DNA from: an uncultured Collinsella sp.
Lineage (GTDB): Bacteria > Actinomycetota > Coriobacteriia > Coriobacteriales > Coriobacteriaceae
DNA: 63,021 nucleotides
Direction of reading: 5' to 3'
NCBI GenBank assembly: GCA_900543275.1
Contig: UQQL01000004.1
Span: forward strand, 1 to 63,021
The stretch's first letter is position 1. The number at the start of each line of letters is the position of its first letter. Under the pieces are notes generated by a model. It searched no databases. It was not told the DNA's origin and saw only the letters and a program-made list of their open reading frames with translations. Below, piece after piece: positions 44,358-54,137 of this stretch. The translations under genes and the position numbers were made by a program.

Positions 44358-45788
44358 TTAGTTCTCCTCGGTCTCAGTCTCGGCGAAATTCCAGCCAGCC
44401 AGGCGGTCCTTCGCGGTGTCGATGTCCAGGTAGTTCTCCTCGCCGTCCATGAGCCGCGTAAAGGCGGTAAAGAGATAGTGGGCATCGGTGGGGCCAGGCG
44501 AGGCCTCGGGGTGGTACTGGACCGAGAAGCACGGGGCTTCGAGCAGCTGGATGCCCTCGGCGGTGCCGTCGTTAAGGTTCACATGCGTCAGGCGAATGCG
44601 GCCGAAGCGCTCGTTCATCACGACCGGCGCGATTCCGCGGCGCACCCAAACGCGCAGATCTCCATCGACCGCATGCTCGGTCTCGCCGCCGGAAAGTTCG
44701 GGGACAAGCTTGCCCAAGCTGGGGAACAGCAGGCCAAAGCCATGGTTTTGTGCGGTAATCTCCACGCGACGGCTTACCAGGTTCATGACCGGCTGGTTGC
44801 CACCGCGGTGACCGAACTTAAGCTTTTCCATCTGGGCGCCGCAGGCCAGGCTGATCATCTGGTGACCAAGACAAATACCAAAGACCGGCACCTTGCCGAT
44901 CAGCTGTTGCACCTGCTCATAGGTCTCCACCACGGCGTCGGGGTCGCCGGGGCCGTTGGATAAAAAGACGCCATCAGGATTCATGTCGAGCACCTGCTGG
45001 GCGGGCGTATCCCACGGCACGACGGTGAGGTCGCAGCCGGCACGGACCAGGCCCTCCAGAATACCGCGCTTCACACCGCAGTCGTAGGCGACCGCTTTGT
45101 GACGGGCAGGAGCGGCAGCCACAAGCGCAAAGCCATGCGTGGCAGGCAGGTCGGCGGCCACAAACTCGTGAGGCGCGGGACAGCTCACGGTCTTGACCAG
45201 GTTCTCGCCCACCAGCGTGGGCGCTGCGTCCAGACGCTCGGCGAGCTCGTCGACGTCGAAGATCTCTGTCGAGATAATGCCCATCTTGGAACCATTGTCG
45301 CGCAGATGGCGCACCAGAGCGCGGGTGTCGACACCCTCGATAGCGACGATGCCGTGAGCGCGCAGGTACTCCGGCACGCTGACGGCCGAGCGCCAGTTAG
45401 AAGGCGTGGCGCACATGTCGCGAACGATCATGCCGCGCATAGCCGGAGCGCTCGCAGGGCGCACGGCGTCGCCGGGGAAGGCCGACTGGACATCGGTCTC
45501 GTCGATACCGTAATTGCCGATCTGCGGATAGGTCATGGTTACAATTTGGCCGGCATAACTCGGGTCGGTCATGACCTCAAAGTAGCCCTCAAGCGAGGTG
45601 TTGAAGCAGACTTCGCCGGTCGCGGTGCCCTCGGCGCCGCATGCACGTCCATAAAAAATGGTCCCATCCTCAAGATACAGGATACAGGGACCGCAGGCGC
45701 CCTTGCTGGTTTTGGCCAGCATACGCTGGCAAAGCTCGCTGGGCGCGAAGGTGCGGGCGGCAGCGCCCGCGGTATGGTTGTTCGCCAT
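44358..45788 (-). CDS. carA: Carbamoyl-phosphate synthase small subunit (glutaminase) with an insertion
   Basis: The 476-residue subunit releases ammonia from glutamine for CarB. The small N-terminal domain shows ATGEVCFNTSLEGYFEVMTDPSYAGQIV (as a run of familiar motifs), and the class I glutaminase has FLSNGPGDPDAV, FGICLGHQM with the catalytic Cys, and SVQYHPEASPGP with His and Glu. It is about 95 residues longer than E. coli CarA: about 35 extra at the N-terminus, about 40 inserted between QNHGFG and RLTHVNLNDG (containing VRRGIAPVVMNERFG) and about 25 at the C-terminus. GGAAGGAGA lies ahead of the ATG. Confidence 0.95.
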   Translation of the reverse strand: MANNHTAGAAARTFAPSELCQRMLAKTSKGACGPCILYLEDGTIFYGRACGAEGTATGEVCFNTSLEGYFEVMTDPSYAGQIVTMTYPQIGNYGIDETDVQSAFPGDAVRPASAPAMRGMIVRDMCATPSNWRSAVSVPEYLRAHGIVAIEGVDTRALVRHLRDNGSKMGIISTEIFDVDELAERLDAAPTLVGENLVKTVSCPAPHEFVAADLPATHGFALVAAAPARHKAVAYDCGVKRGILEGLVRAGCDLTVVPWDTPAQQVLDMNPDGVFLSNGPGDPDAVVETYEQVQQLIGKVPVFGICLGHQMISLACGAQMEKLKFGHRGGNQPVMNLVSRRVEITAQNHGFGLLFPSLGKLVPELSGGETEHAVDGDLRVWVRRGIAPVVMNERFGRIRLTHVNLNDGTAEGIQLLEAPCFSVQYHPEASPGPTDAHYLFTAFTRLMDGEENYLDIDTAKDRLAGWNFAETETEEN

Positions 45789-45953
45789 AATTCTCCTTCC
45801 CGGTCTCACAGGACCGGCTTAAAGGTGTGTAGTTAGGCCTCGCGGTATTGTAACCGCAAGCATGCCTCATGGCGTTAATTTCATCGAAATGTTTACGAAA
45901 TGATAATTATGACTTTCTATGCATAATGATTTTTTAATCCCCGTCCCGGAAAA

Positions 45954-45989
45954 ATCATCCCGCGGGGCTTGTGGCTCACGCGGGATGAT
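45954..45989 (-). terminator. Terminator behind the hypothetical membrane gene
   Basis: An 11-bp stem (45954-45964 with 45979-45989) is followed on the minus strand by TTTT, 7 bp past the stop at 45996. Between it and carA (45810-45953) only promoter-like AT-rich sequence is seen. Confidence 0.75.
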
Positions 45990-45995
45990 GGCGTC

Positions 45996-46961
45996 TTATT
46001 TTATCTTGTCCTGCTCCAGCAGTTCGGACGGTGTGCGATCGGGCTTGCCGCCGCGGAAAATCTCGCGGCCATGCAGACGATGCTCCAGGTCACGTTCGGC
46101 CTTTTCCTCGTCAATCTTGGTCTGGCTCACCACCGGGTCCTCAATCAACGACGACACCGAGTTCACCTGTTTTTGAATGCGCTCGGCAATGGTGTCGTCC
46201 ATGCTTACGATGCGCATCTTCCAGTCGATACTCGTGGCGTTGGATGAGCTCTTGGTCCACACGAACGTCAAAATGGCGCTCTGATGACCCCGCGCGGGAA
46301 ACATGCCAAAAAAGGAATCGTGCTGAATGTTGCTATCCTCGTCGATATAGGCGTGAACGTTATACACCACGCGGTCAATCTTGTCGTTGAGCAGGGCGTT
46401 GGTCGCAAGCGCCGCGGCCTGGATCTGCCCGTTGGACAGCAGCTCGAGCTCATTGGCAGACGATGTGTCCAACACCGTCACCTCGACCGTGCCCGTACGC
46501 TCATCAGCTTCATCGACGGTAAAGTCGAGCGGGAACTGCGTAAAGCCGTTACCCCACTCAAGGCCGCCCTTGAGCGCGGTCGAGACGGTATCCACCGAAA
46601 CGCTCTCGGACAGGTTGGCGGTATTCAGACGGCGCATCACGCCGTAGCCGATCTGCATGCCCACGATCAGCACCAGAATACCGATGACCACGGCCATCGC
46701 GGTCTTCGTAATGGTATGGCTCACCTGCGAGCCCGAAGGATCGTCCTCGGACAGCGGGTCGATATGTTTTGCCTGGCTCGCGCGGTCCTCACTGCGCAGC
46801 TGCGCTAGCGCCGCTTTGTCACCGCGCTTGGCCGCAGCCTCCTTCTCACGCATGCGCTCGGTTCGCTTTTTGGCAAGCGTGGGATCCAAGACACCGGATG
46901 CATCGATTTCGGAGAATAACTCCGTCACTTCTTCCGGAGTCAAAGGGTTCTTGTCAGCCAT
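45996..46961 (-). CDS. Single-pass membrane protein, unknown function
   Basis: The 321-residue protein has a charged cytoplasmic lead (LAKKRTERMREKEAAAKRG), one membrane helix at about residues 88-110 (AMAVVIGILVLIVGMQIGYGV), and an outside domain (FTVDEADERTGTVEVTVLDTSSANELELLS, FVWTKSSSNATSIDWKMRIV) with a charged helical tail. No family is recognised. GACAGGAAG lies before the ATG. It is 19 bp behind the ABC exporter gene and so probably cotranscribed. Confidence 0.65.
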   Translation of the reverse strand: MADKNPLTPEEVTELFSEIDASGVLDPTLAKKRTERMREKEAAAKRGDKAALAQLRSEDRASQAKHIDPLSEDDPSGSQVSHTITKTAMAVVIGILVLIVGMQIGYGVMRRLNTANLSESVSVDTVSTALKGGLEWGNGFTQFPLDFTVDEADERTGTVEVTVLDTSSANELELLSNGQIQAAALATNALLNDKIDRVVYNVHAYIDEDSNIQHDSFFGMFPARGHQSAILTFVWTKSSSNATSIDWKMRIVSMDDTIAERIQKQVNSVSSLIEDPVVSQTKIDEEKAERDLEHRLHGREIFRGGKPDRTPSELLEQDKIK

Positions 46962-46980
46962 AAACTTCCTGTCATATCAA

Positions 46981-48753
46981 TCAGTCGAGCTCGTGCGCAC
47001 GCGCACCTTCGAACTGCATTCGATAGTAACGGGCATAGGTGCCGCCACGGGCGAGAAGCTCCTCGTGCGTGCCACGCTCCACAACGCGACCATGCTCAAC
47101 GGTCGCAATCTCATCGGCATGCTTAATGGTCGAAAGACGATGGGCGATGATAATCGTGGTGCGGCCGCGTGCCAGCTCTTCGAGTGACTCCTGCACCGCC
47201 TCCTCGCTCTCGTTATCCAAGGCGCTCGTCGCCTCGTCCAGGATCAGGATCTTGGGGTTCTTGAGAAACACGCGCGCGATGGCAACGCGCTGTTTCTGTC
47301 CGCCCGAAAGACGGCTGCCGCGCTCGCCCACGACCGTGTCATAGCCCTGTGGAAGCGACTCGATAAAGGCATCGATGTTGGCGCGACGGGCGGCCTCGGC
47401 GATCTCCTCTGTCGTAGCGCCCGGCTTGCCGTAGGCGATGTTCTCGCCGATCGTTCCGTCAAACAGGTAGACATCCTGCTGCACCAGGCCGATGGCGCGG
47501 CGCAGGCTCTGCTGCGTCACATCGCGCACGTCCTGGCCGTCGATGCTAATGGATCCGGCAGCCACGTCATAAAAGCGCGGCAGCAGCGAACAGGTCGTGG
47601 ACTTGCCACCGCCCGAAGGGCCAACCAAAGCGATGGTCTGCCCGGGCTTGATGGACAGATTCATATGGTCGATAACGGGACGCTCTTCGGCATCGCCCTC
47701 GCCCAGCTCAACGTCCTCGTAGTTAAAGCACACGTCGTGATAATCCACGGCGCCGGCGGTCACCTGCAGATCCGTGGCACCCGGCTTGTCCTGGATATCC
47801 GGCGCGGTCGAGAGCACCTCGTCCATACGCTTAAAGCCGGCGATAGCCTTCTGATACGTTTCGGCCGAATTGACGAGTGTCTCGAGCGGCGTGCAGAACA
47901 GCGAAATATAGAGTGCAAAGGTCGCCATATCGACCGCCTGCAGCTGCCCCTGGGCGACCAGCCAGCCGCCCAGCAGCACCACGATCACATAGAGCACACC
48001 CGAAAGCAGGCCATATGTCGCGGTATAGACGCCCATGGCGTGATACATGTTCTCCTTGGACGAAAGATAGCGATTGTTTGAGGCGCGGAACTTGAAGCGT
48101 TCGGTCTCCTCATTGGCAAAGCTCTTGACCACGCGCATGCCCGCCAGCGAATCCTGCAGCTGCGCATTGATGCCGCTGATCTTTTTGCGGTTGTCGCTAA
48201 AGACCTCGCGCATGCGCATGTTCTGCCAAAACATGATGACCGCAAACGCTGCTGTCACCACAGCCATGGCAAGCGCCAGCACCGGGGCGATGGTAAAGAG
48301 GATCACAAACGAGCCGATAATCTCGATGCCGCAGATGATGATCCACTCGGGCACGTGATGCGCCGCCTCGCAGATATCGAACAGGTCGTTGACCACGCGA
48401 CTCATCATGTCACCCGAGCTGTTACGGTCGAAGTACGCAAAGCTAAAGCGCTCGTACTGGTCAAACAGGTCCTCGCGCATCTTGGACTCCATGCGCGCGC
48501 CCATCACGTGGCCCCAGTAGCTCACAAAGTAGCGGCAGGCGCAACGGATGATATACATCAGCACCAAACCCACCGCGATCATACCGAGCGCCTGCATAAT
48601 GGCAGCCTGACCCTGGGTAAACAACCCGCCGGTCAGATTGCGCAGAATAATAGGAAACGCAAGGTCAATGGCAGCAAGCACCAGAGCGCAAACAGTATCG
48701 GCAACAAAAAGCCCCATCTGGGGCTCGTAATACGAGAGAAACCTTTTAAACAT
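46981..48753 (-). CDS. ABC exporter, fused permease and ATPase (MdlB/MsbA type)
   Basis: The 590-residue half-transporter has six membrane helices in about residues 10-310 and an ATPase with VGPSGGGKSTTCSLLPRFYD (Walker A), LSGGQKQR (signature), LILDEATSALDNES (Walker B) and the H-loop in IIAHRLSTIKHAD. It probably dimerises. Substrates in this family include lipids, drugs and peptides; no nearby gene identifies one. CGAGGAT lies ahead of the ATG. Confidence 0.92.
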   Translation of the reverse strand: MFKRFLSYYEPQMGLFVADTVCALVLAAIDLAFPIILRNLTGGLFTQGQAAIMQALGMIAVGLVLMYIIRCACRYFVSYWGHVMGARMESKMREDLFDQYERFSFAYFDRNSSGDMMSRVVNDLFDICEAAHHVPEWIIICGIEIIGSFVILFTIAPVLALAMAVVTAAFAVIMFWQNMRMREVFSDNRKKISGINAQLQDSLAGMRVVKSFANEETERFKFRASNNRYLSSKENMYHAMGVYTATYGLLSGVLYVIVVLLGGWLVAQGQLQAVDMATFALYISLFCTPLETLVNSAETYQKAIAGFKRMDEVLSTAPDIQDKPGATDLQVTAGAVDYHDVCFNYEDVELGEGDAEERPVIDHMNLSIKPGQTIALVGPSGGGKSTTCSLLPRFYDVAAGSISIDGQDVRDVTQQSLRRAIGLVQQDVYLFDGTIGENIAYGKPGATTEEIAEAARRANIDAFIESLPQGYDTVVGERGSRLSGGQKQRVAIARVFLKNPKILILDEATSALDNESEEAVQESLEELARGRTTIIIAHRLSTIKHADEIATVEHGRVVERGTHEELLARGGTYARYYRMQFEGARAHELD

Positions 48754-48853
48754 GCAATCCTCGAAGAGAAATAAATAGCGTGAGAAATCCGGTTGAACCG
48801 GTCAGGCTGAAAACAAAGCGTCCCAACAAGCATAACGCCGATGTTCTGGCAGC

Positions 48854-49000
48854 GTCAGCGAAAACGTCCCTAAGCGAGCAAGGTGCCTTGAAAGAGGAGC
48901 GACGCGTACTTCGGTACGCGAGCGACGATTGAAAGGCAGATTGCCGCTTAGGGGCGTTTGCAGCGTCGACTCGTTACGCGGTTTGGTAAAACCGCGTAAC
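48854..49000. repeat. Branched, covarying structured element, copy B
   Basis: On the plus strand this folds as P1 (48862-48876 with 48945-48959, one U-G wobble), P2 (48884-48889 with 48933-48938), P3 (48903-48909 with 48914-48920, UUCG loop) and a terminal 12-bp hairpin ending at 49000 with a GGTA loop. P2 is TGCCTT/AAGGCA here versus TGACGT/ACGTCA in copy A, and the terminal hairpin has C-G where copy A has T-A. The linking segments are constant. It abuts the Nudix stop codon (49001-49003). The wobble and the UUCG loop favour the plus strand as the folded one. Confidence 0.8.
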
Positions 49001-49696
49001 CTAGAGCTCGGCCCCACCCAAGCGGTGCGCGATGCTATCGCAGGCCAAGGCGCCCACGACGGTCTTGGCGTCTTCGATCTTGCCGTCGAGCACGGCGTCG
49101 ATCAGCTCGTGCAGCGGCACCAGGTCCACGTTGACAAACTCGTCATCATCGGGGTTGGGCGCATCAAACTCGAGCTTGGTAGCCAAGTAGATGTGGATGA
49201 TCTCATCGCAAAAACCGCAGGACGTGACAATCGACGTCAAAAAGCGAATGCGACCGGCCCTAAAGCCCGTCTCCTCATGCAGTTCGCGCTTGGCGCAATC
49301 GAGCGGGTCCTCGCCTGGATCGAGCTTGCCGGCGGGAATCTCGACCGTCACGCGGTCGATGGCGGTGCGGTACTGACGCACCAGTACGATCTTGCCGCTC
49401 TCGGTCAGTGCCACAACGGCCGCTGCACCCGGATGGCGAACGATATCACGGGCGCTGCGGCGACCGTTGGGCAGCTCAACCTCAAGACGGTGGACGTCGA
49501 GGATCTTGCCCTTCCAGGCGCACTCCTCCGAAAGAATCTTCTCGTGCAGCTCGACATCGTGCGGGTCGTCGTCGCCCAACACCAGCATCGGCTCGTCGAC
49601 AACCTCGCCACCCGGCTCGCCCTCGGCGTGTCCGTACGCGCGGCCATCTTCCTCGACGATCTGCGCGTCCACGAGTTCTTCGTCCTTCTCGTCCAT
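49001..49696 (-). CDS. Nudix hydrolase, ADP-ribose pyrophosphatase-like
   Basis: The 231-residue protein has the Nudix box as GKLDPGEDPLDCAKRELHEE then TGF, preceded by VRQYRTAIDRVTVEIPAG, an ADP-ribose pyrophosphatase-type run. An acidic 50-residue lead is extra. It would hydrolyse a nucleoside diphosphate derivative. GAGAGGA lies 9 nt from the ATG at 49696, while the ATG at 49705 is too close to it. It is the gene after purD on this strand. Confidence 0.88.
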   Translation of the reverse strand: MDEKDEELVDAQIVEEDGRAYGHAEGEPGGEVVDEPMLVLGDDDPHDVELHEKILSEECAWKGKILDVHRLEVELPNGRRSARDIVRHPGAAAVVALTESGKIVLVRQYRTAIDRVTVEIPAGKLDPGEDPLDCAKRELHEETGFRAGRIRFLTSIVTSCGFCDEIIHIYLATKLEFDAPNPDDDEFVNVDLVPLHELIDAVLDGKIEDAKTVVGALACDSIAHRLGGAEL

Positions 49697-49717
49697 CCGT
49701 CTCATTCCTCTCGGACT

Positions 49718-51022
49718 TTAGGCATCCCAGGCGTCGCGGCCACGCAGTGCGCGCAGACCGATGTCGTGACGCAGGGTCTTGCCCTCAAAATCAATCTTCT
49801 CGCAGGCATCGTAAGCAAGGTTGCGAGCGTTCTCAAACGTGTCGCCCAGCGCGGTCACGGCAAGCACACGGCCACCGTTGGTCACGAGCTGACCGTCCAC
49901 CACGGCGGTGCCGGCATGGTACACGGTCACGTTCTCCATGGCCTCGGCGTCGGCGATGCCGGTGATGACTTTGCCCTTCTCATAGCTGCCGGGGTAGCCC
50001 GCGCTCGTCAGGACAACGGCCACAGCCCACTCGTCACGCCAATCGAGCTCAATCTGATCAAGCTCGCAGTTGGCGCAGGCGAGCATAACCTCGACCAGGT
50101 CGTTCTTGAGGCGCGGCAGCACGACCTGCGTCTCGGGGTCGCCAAAGCGGGCATTGAACTCCAGCACCTTGGGGCCGGCGGGGGTGAGCATAAAGCCGCC
50201 GTACAGGCAGCCGCGGTAGTCGATGCCCTCGGCAGCGAGCTCGGCCACGGTCTGCTCCATGACCTTCACCATGGTGGCGTGTTCCTCGTCGGTCACGATG
50301 GGCACCGGGCTGTAGACGCCCATGCCGCCGGTGTTGGGGCCCTTGTCGCCCTCGAGCGCGCGCTTGTGGTCCTGCGAGGTGGCCATGGGGCGCACGGTCT
50401 TGCCGTCGGTAAAGGCCAGCAGCGAGCACTCGGGACCGGTCAGCATCTCCTCGATGACCACGGTGTTGCCGGCATCGCCAAAGGTGCCGCCAAAGCACTC
50501 GCGCACGGCCTCCTCGGCCTGCTCAAGTTCGGTCGCCACGATAACGCCCTTGCCCGCGGCAAGGCCGTCGGCCTTCACGACCAGCGGGGCGCCGTGCTCA
50601 CGCACGTAGGCGAGAGCCGAAGCCTCGTCGGTAAACGAGCCGTAAGCTGCCGTCGGGATACCGGCGCGCTCCATGAGCTGCTTGGAGAACAGCTTAGAGC
50701 CCTCCATCTGGGCGCCCTCGGCACCCGGGCCAAAGCAGGGAATACCCGCCGCGCGCACGGCGTCGGCCACGCCCGCCACGAGCGGAGCCTCGGGGCCAAT
50801 TACCACGAGTCCGCATCCGTGGCTCTGAGCAAACGCCGCCACGGCCGCAGGATCGCAGTCGTCGAGAACAACGTTCTCGCCGCAGCTCGCGGTGCCGCCG
50901 TTACCCGGCGCAATGTAGAGCTTGCCGGCGCGCGGTGATGCTGCGAGCTTAGCTGCCAAAGCATGCTCACGGCCGCCGCTGCCCAACAACAGGATGTCGA
51001 TGGTTTGAGTGTCCGCCTTCAA
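49718..51022 (-). CDS. purD: Phosphoribosylamine-glycine ligase (GAR synthetase)
   Basis: The 434-residue ATP-grasp enzyme joins glycine to phosphoribosylamine, step 2 of purine synthesis. LLLGSGGREHALAAKL, APGNGGTA, IGPEAPLVAGVAD, the ATP-grasp core LVVKADGLAAGKGVIVA and EFNARFGDPETQVVLPRL are diagnostic. The start codon is TTG at 51022, 5 nt from GAGGAGG. It follows purA and precedes the Nudix gene. Confidence 0.95.
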   Translation of the reverse strand: MKADTQTIDILLLGSGGREHALAAKLAASPRAGKLYIAPGNGGTASCGENVVLDDCDPAAVAAFAQSHGCGLVVIGPEAPLVAGVADAVRAAGIPCFGPGAEGAQMEGSKLFSKQLMERAGIPTAAYGSFTDEASALAYVREHGAPLVVKADGLAAGKGVIVATELEQAEEAVRECFGGTFGDAGNTVVIEEMLTGPECSLLAFTDGKTVRPMATSQDHKRALEGDKGPNTGGMGVYSPVPIVTDEEHATMVKVMEQTVAELAAEGIDYRGCLYGGFMLTPAGPKVLEFNARFGDPETQVVLPRLKNDLVEVMLACANCELDQIELDWRDEWAVAVVLTSAGYPGSYEKGKVITGIADAEAMENVTVYHAGTAVVDGQLVTNGGRVLAVTALGDTFENARNLAYDACEKIDFEGKTLRHDIGLRALRGRDAWDA

Positions 51023-51076
51023 GGGTACCTCCTCTATGGATTAACGGCCCGCTCCGCGCGAGCCCTTTGCAAGCAA

Positions 51077-51118
51077 ATATACCCCTCGGCCGCCCGTCCG
51101 GGCTGCAAAGGGGTATAT
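51077..51118 (-). terminator. Possible terminator between purA and purD
   Basis: Arms 51077-51086 and 51109-51118 pair over 10 bp with an inner GCCCG/CGGGC hairpin. It lies 22 bp past the purA stop and TTTGC follows on the minus strand. This is a weak terminator or an intercistronic attenuator. Confidence 0.5.
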
Positions 51119-51140
51119 CGCAATAACCAAATAGTCCCGA

Positions 51141-52427
51141 TTACTTCCAGAATCGGTTGATGATCTGCTCGCGACCAGCGCCGACGCCAATGAACGTCAC
51201 GCGGGTGTGTGCCAGATCCTCGATAAACGCCACGTAGTCCTGAGCCTCCTGCGGCAGCTCGTCAAAGCTGCGGCAACCGGTGATATCGCACTTCCAGCCG
51301 GGGAGCTCCTCGTAGATGGGCTTGGCATGCTCAAAGCGCACCTGATGCTCGGGCACGCTGGTGTAGCGCTCGCCATCGACGTCGTAGGCCACGCACACCT
51401 TGATGGTGTCGAAGGCCGAAAGCACGTCGAGCTTGGTCACGGCGATGTCGGTGAGGCCGTTGACGCGCGAGGCATAGTTGGCGATAGGGCCGTCAAACCA
51501 GCCGCAACGACGACGGCGACCGGTGGTCACGCCGTACTCATAGCCCTCCTCGGTCAGCGTGTGGCCGGCCTCGGACTCATAGGAAAGCTCGGTGGGCATG
51601 GGGCCCGAACCGACGCGGGTGATATAGGCCTTCATGACACCCAGCACGCGGTCGACGTTCTTCATGCCCACGCCGGAGCCGGTGATGGCGCCGCCGGCGG
51701 TGCAGTTGGAAGACGTCACGTACGGATAGGTGCCGTGGTCGATGTCGAGTAGCGTCGCCTGGGCGCCCTCAAACAGCAGGTTCTTGCCCTCATCGATCAT
51801 GTTGTTGAGCAGCAGGCTCGTCTCGGTGATGTAGGGGCGCAGGCGCTCGGCCATCGGCAGGTACTCGTCGCAAATCTGGTCCACGGTGTAGGTGGGCAGG
51901 TTGTAGATGAGCTCGAGCTCGGGGTTCACGCGGGCAAGAGCGGTCTCCAGCTTGTCGCGGAACAGCGTCTCGTCCAGCATGTCCTGCATGCGCAGACCAA
52001 TGCGGGCCATCTTGTCCTGATAGCACGGACCGATGCCGCGCTTGGTGGTACCGATGTTCTTCTTGCCGAGCTTCTGCTCAAAGGCGCCATCCAGATCGAT
52101 GTGGTACGGCATGATGACATGCGCGTTGCCGCTAATCTTGAGGTTCTTGGTGGTGATGCCGTCGGCCTCGAACATGTCGATCTCCTCAAGGACAACCTTG
52201 GGGTTGACGACGCAGCCGTTACCGATCACCGACACGTGGTCGGAATACATGATGCCGGAGGGCACCTGGTGCAGGCCGTACTTCTTGCCGTTGACGACGA
52301 TGGTGTGACCGGCGTTGTTGCCGCCCGAGTAGCGCACGACAGCATCGAAGTCGCCGGCGACCAGGTCGCAAATCTTACCCTTGCCCTCATCGCCCCACTG
52401 GGCACCGACCAAAACGGTTGACGGCAT
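51141..52427 (-). CDS. purA: Adenylosuccinate synthetase
   Basis: The 428-residue GTP-dependent enzyme converts IMP and aspartate to adenylosuccinate. VLVGAQWGDEGKGKICD at the N-terminus, RYSGGNNAGHTI, the GTTKRGIGPCYQDK segment and TTGRRRRCGWFD are family signatures. GGAGTAAAC precedes the ATG. Full length, no defect. Confidence 0.96.
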   Translation of the reverse strand: MPSTVLVGAQWGDEGKGKICDLVAGDFDAVVRYSGGNNAGHTIVVNGKKYGLHQVPSGIMYSDHVSVIGNGCVVNPKVVLEEIDMFEADGITTKNLKISGNAHVIMPYHIDLDGAFEQKLGKKNIGTTKRGIGPCYQDKMARIGLRMQDMLDETLFRDKLETALARVNPELELIYNLPTYTVDQICDEYLPMAERLRPYITETSLLLNNMIDEGKNLLFEGAQATLLDIDHGTYPYVTSSNCTAGGAITGSGVGMKNVDRVLGVMKAYITRVGSGPMPTELSYESEAGHTLTEEGYEYGVTTGRRRRCGWFDGPIANYASRVNGLTDIAVTKLDVLSAFDTIKVCVAYDVDGERYTSVPEHQVRFEHAKPIYEELPGWKCDITGCRSFDELPQEAQDYVAFIEDLAHTRVTFIGVGAGREQIINRFWK

Positions 52428-52520
52428 GTTTACTCCTTACATTCATGGACTGTCTACGCGCCACGCCGGCACGCAGAAGCACAAAACATTCCCAGTATAC
52501 CCGTGCAACGGGCGCCTGTC

Positions 52521-53912
52521 CTACTCCTCGGCATGTGCCCCATCAAGCTCATAGAACTTGGTGGATGCCGGCAGGAACATCAGGTCGACGTCGCCGATCG
52601 GGCCCGAACGGTTCTTAGCCACGACGATACGCGTAACGCCCTCGTCGGGTCGATCGTCGCGCGAGGCTTCGGCCTCGTCGGCGGAGCGGTCCAAGAACAT
52701 AACGATATCGGCGTCCTGCTCGATGGAGCCCGATTCACGAAGGTCGGAAAGCTGCGGGCGCTTGCCGGTACGGGATTCGACCTGACGCGAGAGCTGCGAC
52801 AGCGCGATGAGCGGGATCTTGAGCTCCTTGGCCATGATCTTCAGACCACGCGACATTTCCGAGACCTCGACGGTACGGCTCTCGGAGCGGCGTCCCGGCG
52901 GAGGACTCACCAGCTGCAGGTAGTCCAAGATGATGATGGCCTTCTCCTTGTTGTGGAGCATGCGGCGGCTCTTGGCGCGGATCTCGGTCACCGTGGTGCC
53001 GGGCGTATCGTCAATCAGAATATCGAGCTTGGACAAGGTCTGCGTGGCCTCGTTGATATTGGCCCACTGCTCGGGGCTAATGCGGCCCATGCGGAAGTCA
53101 CTGATCGAAATCATGGCGTAGGCGCAAATCAGACGCTGGGCAATTTCCTTGCCCGACATCTCCAGAGAGAAGAAGCCGACGGTATAACCGGCGGCGGCGG
53201 CGTTGAGCGCCAGGTTCAGGGCGAACGACGTCTTACCCACAGCAGGGCGGGCGCCGATGATGATGAGCTGGCCCTCGCGAAAACCCATGAGCATGCGGTC
53301 GAGCGACGGGAAGCCCGTGGGCACGCCCGCAGCCTGGCCGCCGGCCTGGCACACTTCCTCGGCCTCGTTATAGGCCTCGACCATAAACTCGGTCAGCGTC
53401 TTGTAGCTCGACTTGACCTCGCGCGCCGTGACCTTGAGCAACTTGCTCTCGGCCAGCTCCACGACCTCTTTGGTGTCGGTGGGGGCGTTGTATGCCAGCG
53501 CGTTGATCTCGTTGGTGGCGCCGATCAGCTCACGCAGCATCGAATCGCGGCGAACGATAGCGGCATGGTGCTGCCAGTTGACGAGCGACAGGGTCTGACC
53601 CATCAACTCCAAAATGTACGCTTCGCCGCCCACGGCATCGAGCTTGTTGATGCTTCGCAGGTAATCGATCAGCGAGATGGAGTCGATGGGAATGCGGCTG
53701 TTGTACATATCGACCATCGCGGTATAGATGGTCTTATGAATGGGCCGGTAGAAGTCATCGGGCTGCAGCTCGACCTGGGCTTCTTCGACCACCTCGGGCG
53801 ATAGCAGCATAGCGGCCAGTACATTGGCCTCTGCATCTTGGTTTTGGGGAAGACCCAACTTTGAGCCGCGGTCCTCAACCGTCAGCCCGGTCTCCCTATC
53901 GTCATATGCCAT
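52521..53912 (-). CDS. dnaB: Replicative DNA helicase
   Basis: The 463-residue hexameric helicase unwinds DNA at the fork. An N-terminal primase-binding domain (QNQDAEANVLAAMLLSPEVVEEA) precedes a RecA-like domain with GARPAVGKTSFALNLAL (Walker A at residues 220-229), GFFSLEMSGKEIAQRL (H1a), IIILDYLQLV (Walker B), and QLSRQVESRTGKRPQLSDLRESGSIEQ, split here into the familiar DnaB blocks. GAGG lies 6 nt from the ATG at 53912. No intein is seen. Confidence 0.95.
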   Translation of the reverse strand: MAYDDRETGLTVEDRGSKLGLPQNQDAEANVLAAMLLSPEVVEEAQVELQPDDFYRPIHKTIYTAMVDMYNSRIPIDSISLIDYLRSINKLDAVGGEAYILELMGQTLSLVNWQHHAAIVRRDSMLRELIGATNEINALAYNAPTDTKEVVELAESKLLKVTAREVKSSYKTLTEFMVEAYNEAEEVCQAGGQAAGVPTGFPSLDRMLMGFREGQLIIIGARPAVGKTSFALNLALNAAAAGYTVGFFSLEMSGKEIAQRLICAYAMISISDFRMGRISPEQWANINEATQTLSKLDILIDDTPGTTVTEIRAKSRRMLHNKEKAIIILDYLQLVSPPPGRRSESRTVEVSEMSRGLKIMAKELKIPLIALSQLSRQVESRTGKRPQLSDLRESGSIEQDADIVMFLDRSADEAEASRDDRPDEGVTRIVVAKNRSGPIGDVDLMFLPASTKFYELDGAHAEE

Positions 53913-54070
53913 GAGCATCCTCATTCATATCGCTTGCGAGCATCCATAGTATCAGCCACGGTCCCAAAACGCGCCGCGCGCCGCCAATCATCACCGAACC
54001 AAACGGATGAACGGTCCTGTATATAGGACTTCGACGCAACGTTCACCATGACACTCACTCAGCGCAAAAA

Positions 54071-54110
54071 ACAAAAAGGACGCCCCGGTTTCCCAGAGCG
54101 CCCTTCTTAG
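54071..54110 (-). terminator. Terminator of the rpsF-ssb-rpsR-rplI operon
   Basis: A 12-pair stem with a GAAA loop (about 54075-54107) is followed on the minus strand by TTTTTGTTTTTTG. It isolates the operon from dnaB. Confidence 0.88.
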
Positions 54111-54137
54111 AACAAGATTGTTGCGTTGCAGCAAATG

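Noticed and set aside
45810..45953. Possible ArgR box or pyrimidine attenuator ahead of carA
   Set aside because: TCATAATTATCA-like sequence is seen but does not make a convincing ARG box pair, and no PyrR-type antiterminator fold was found.
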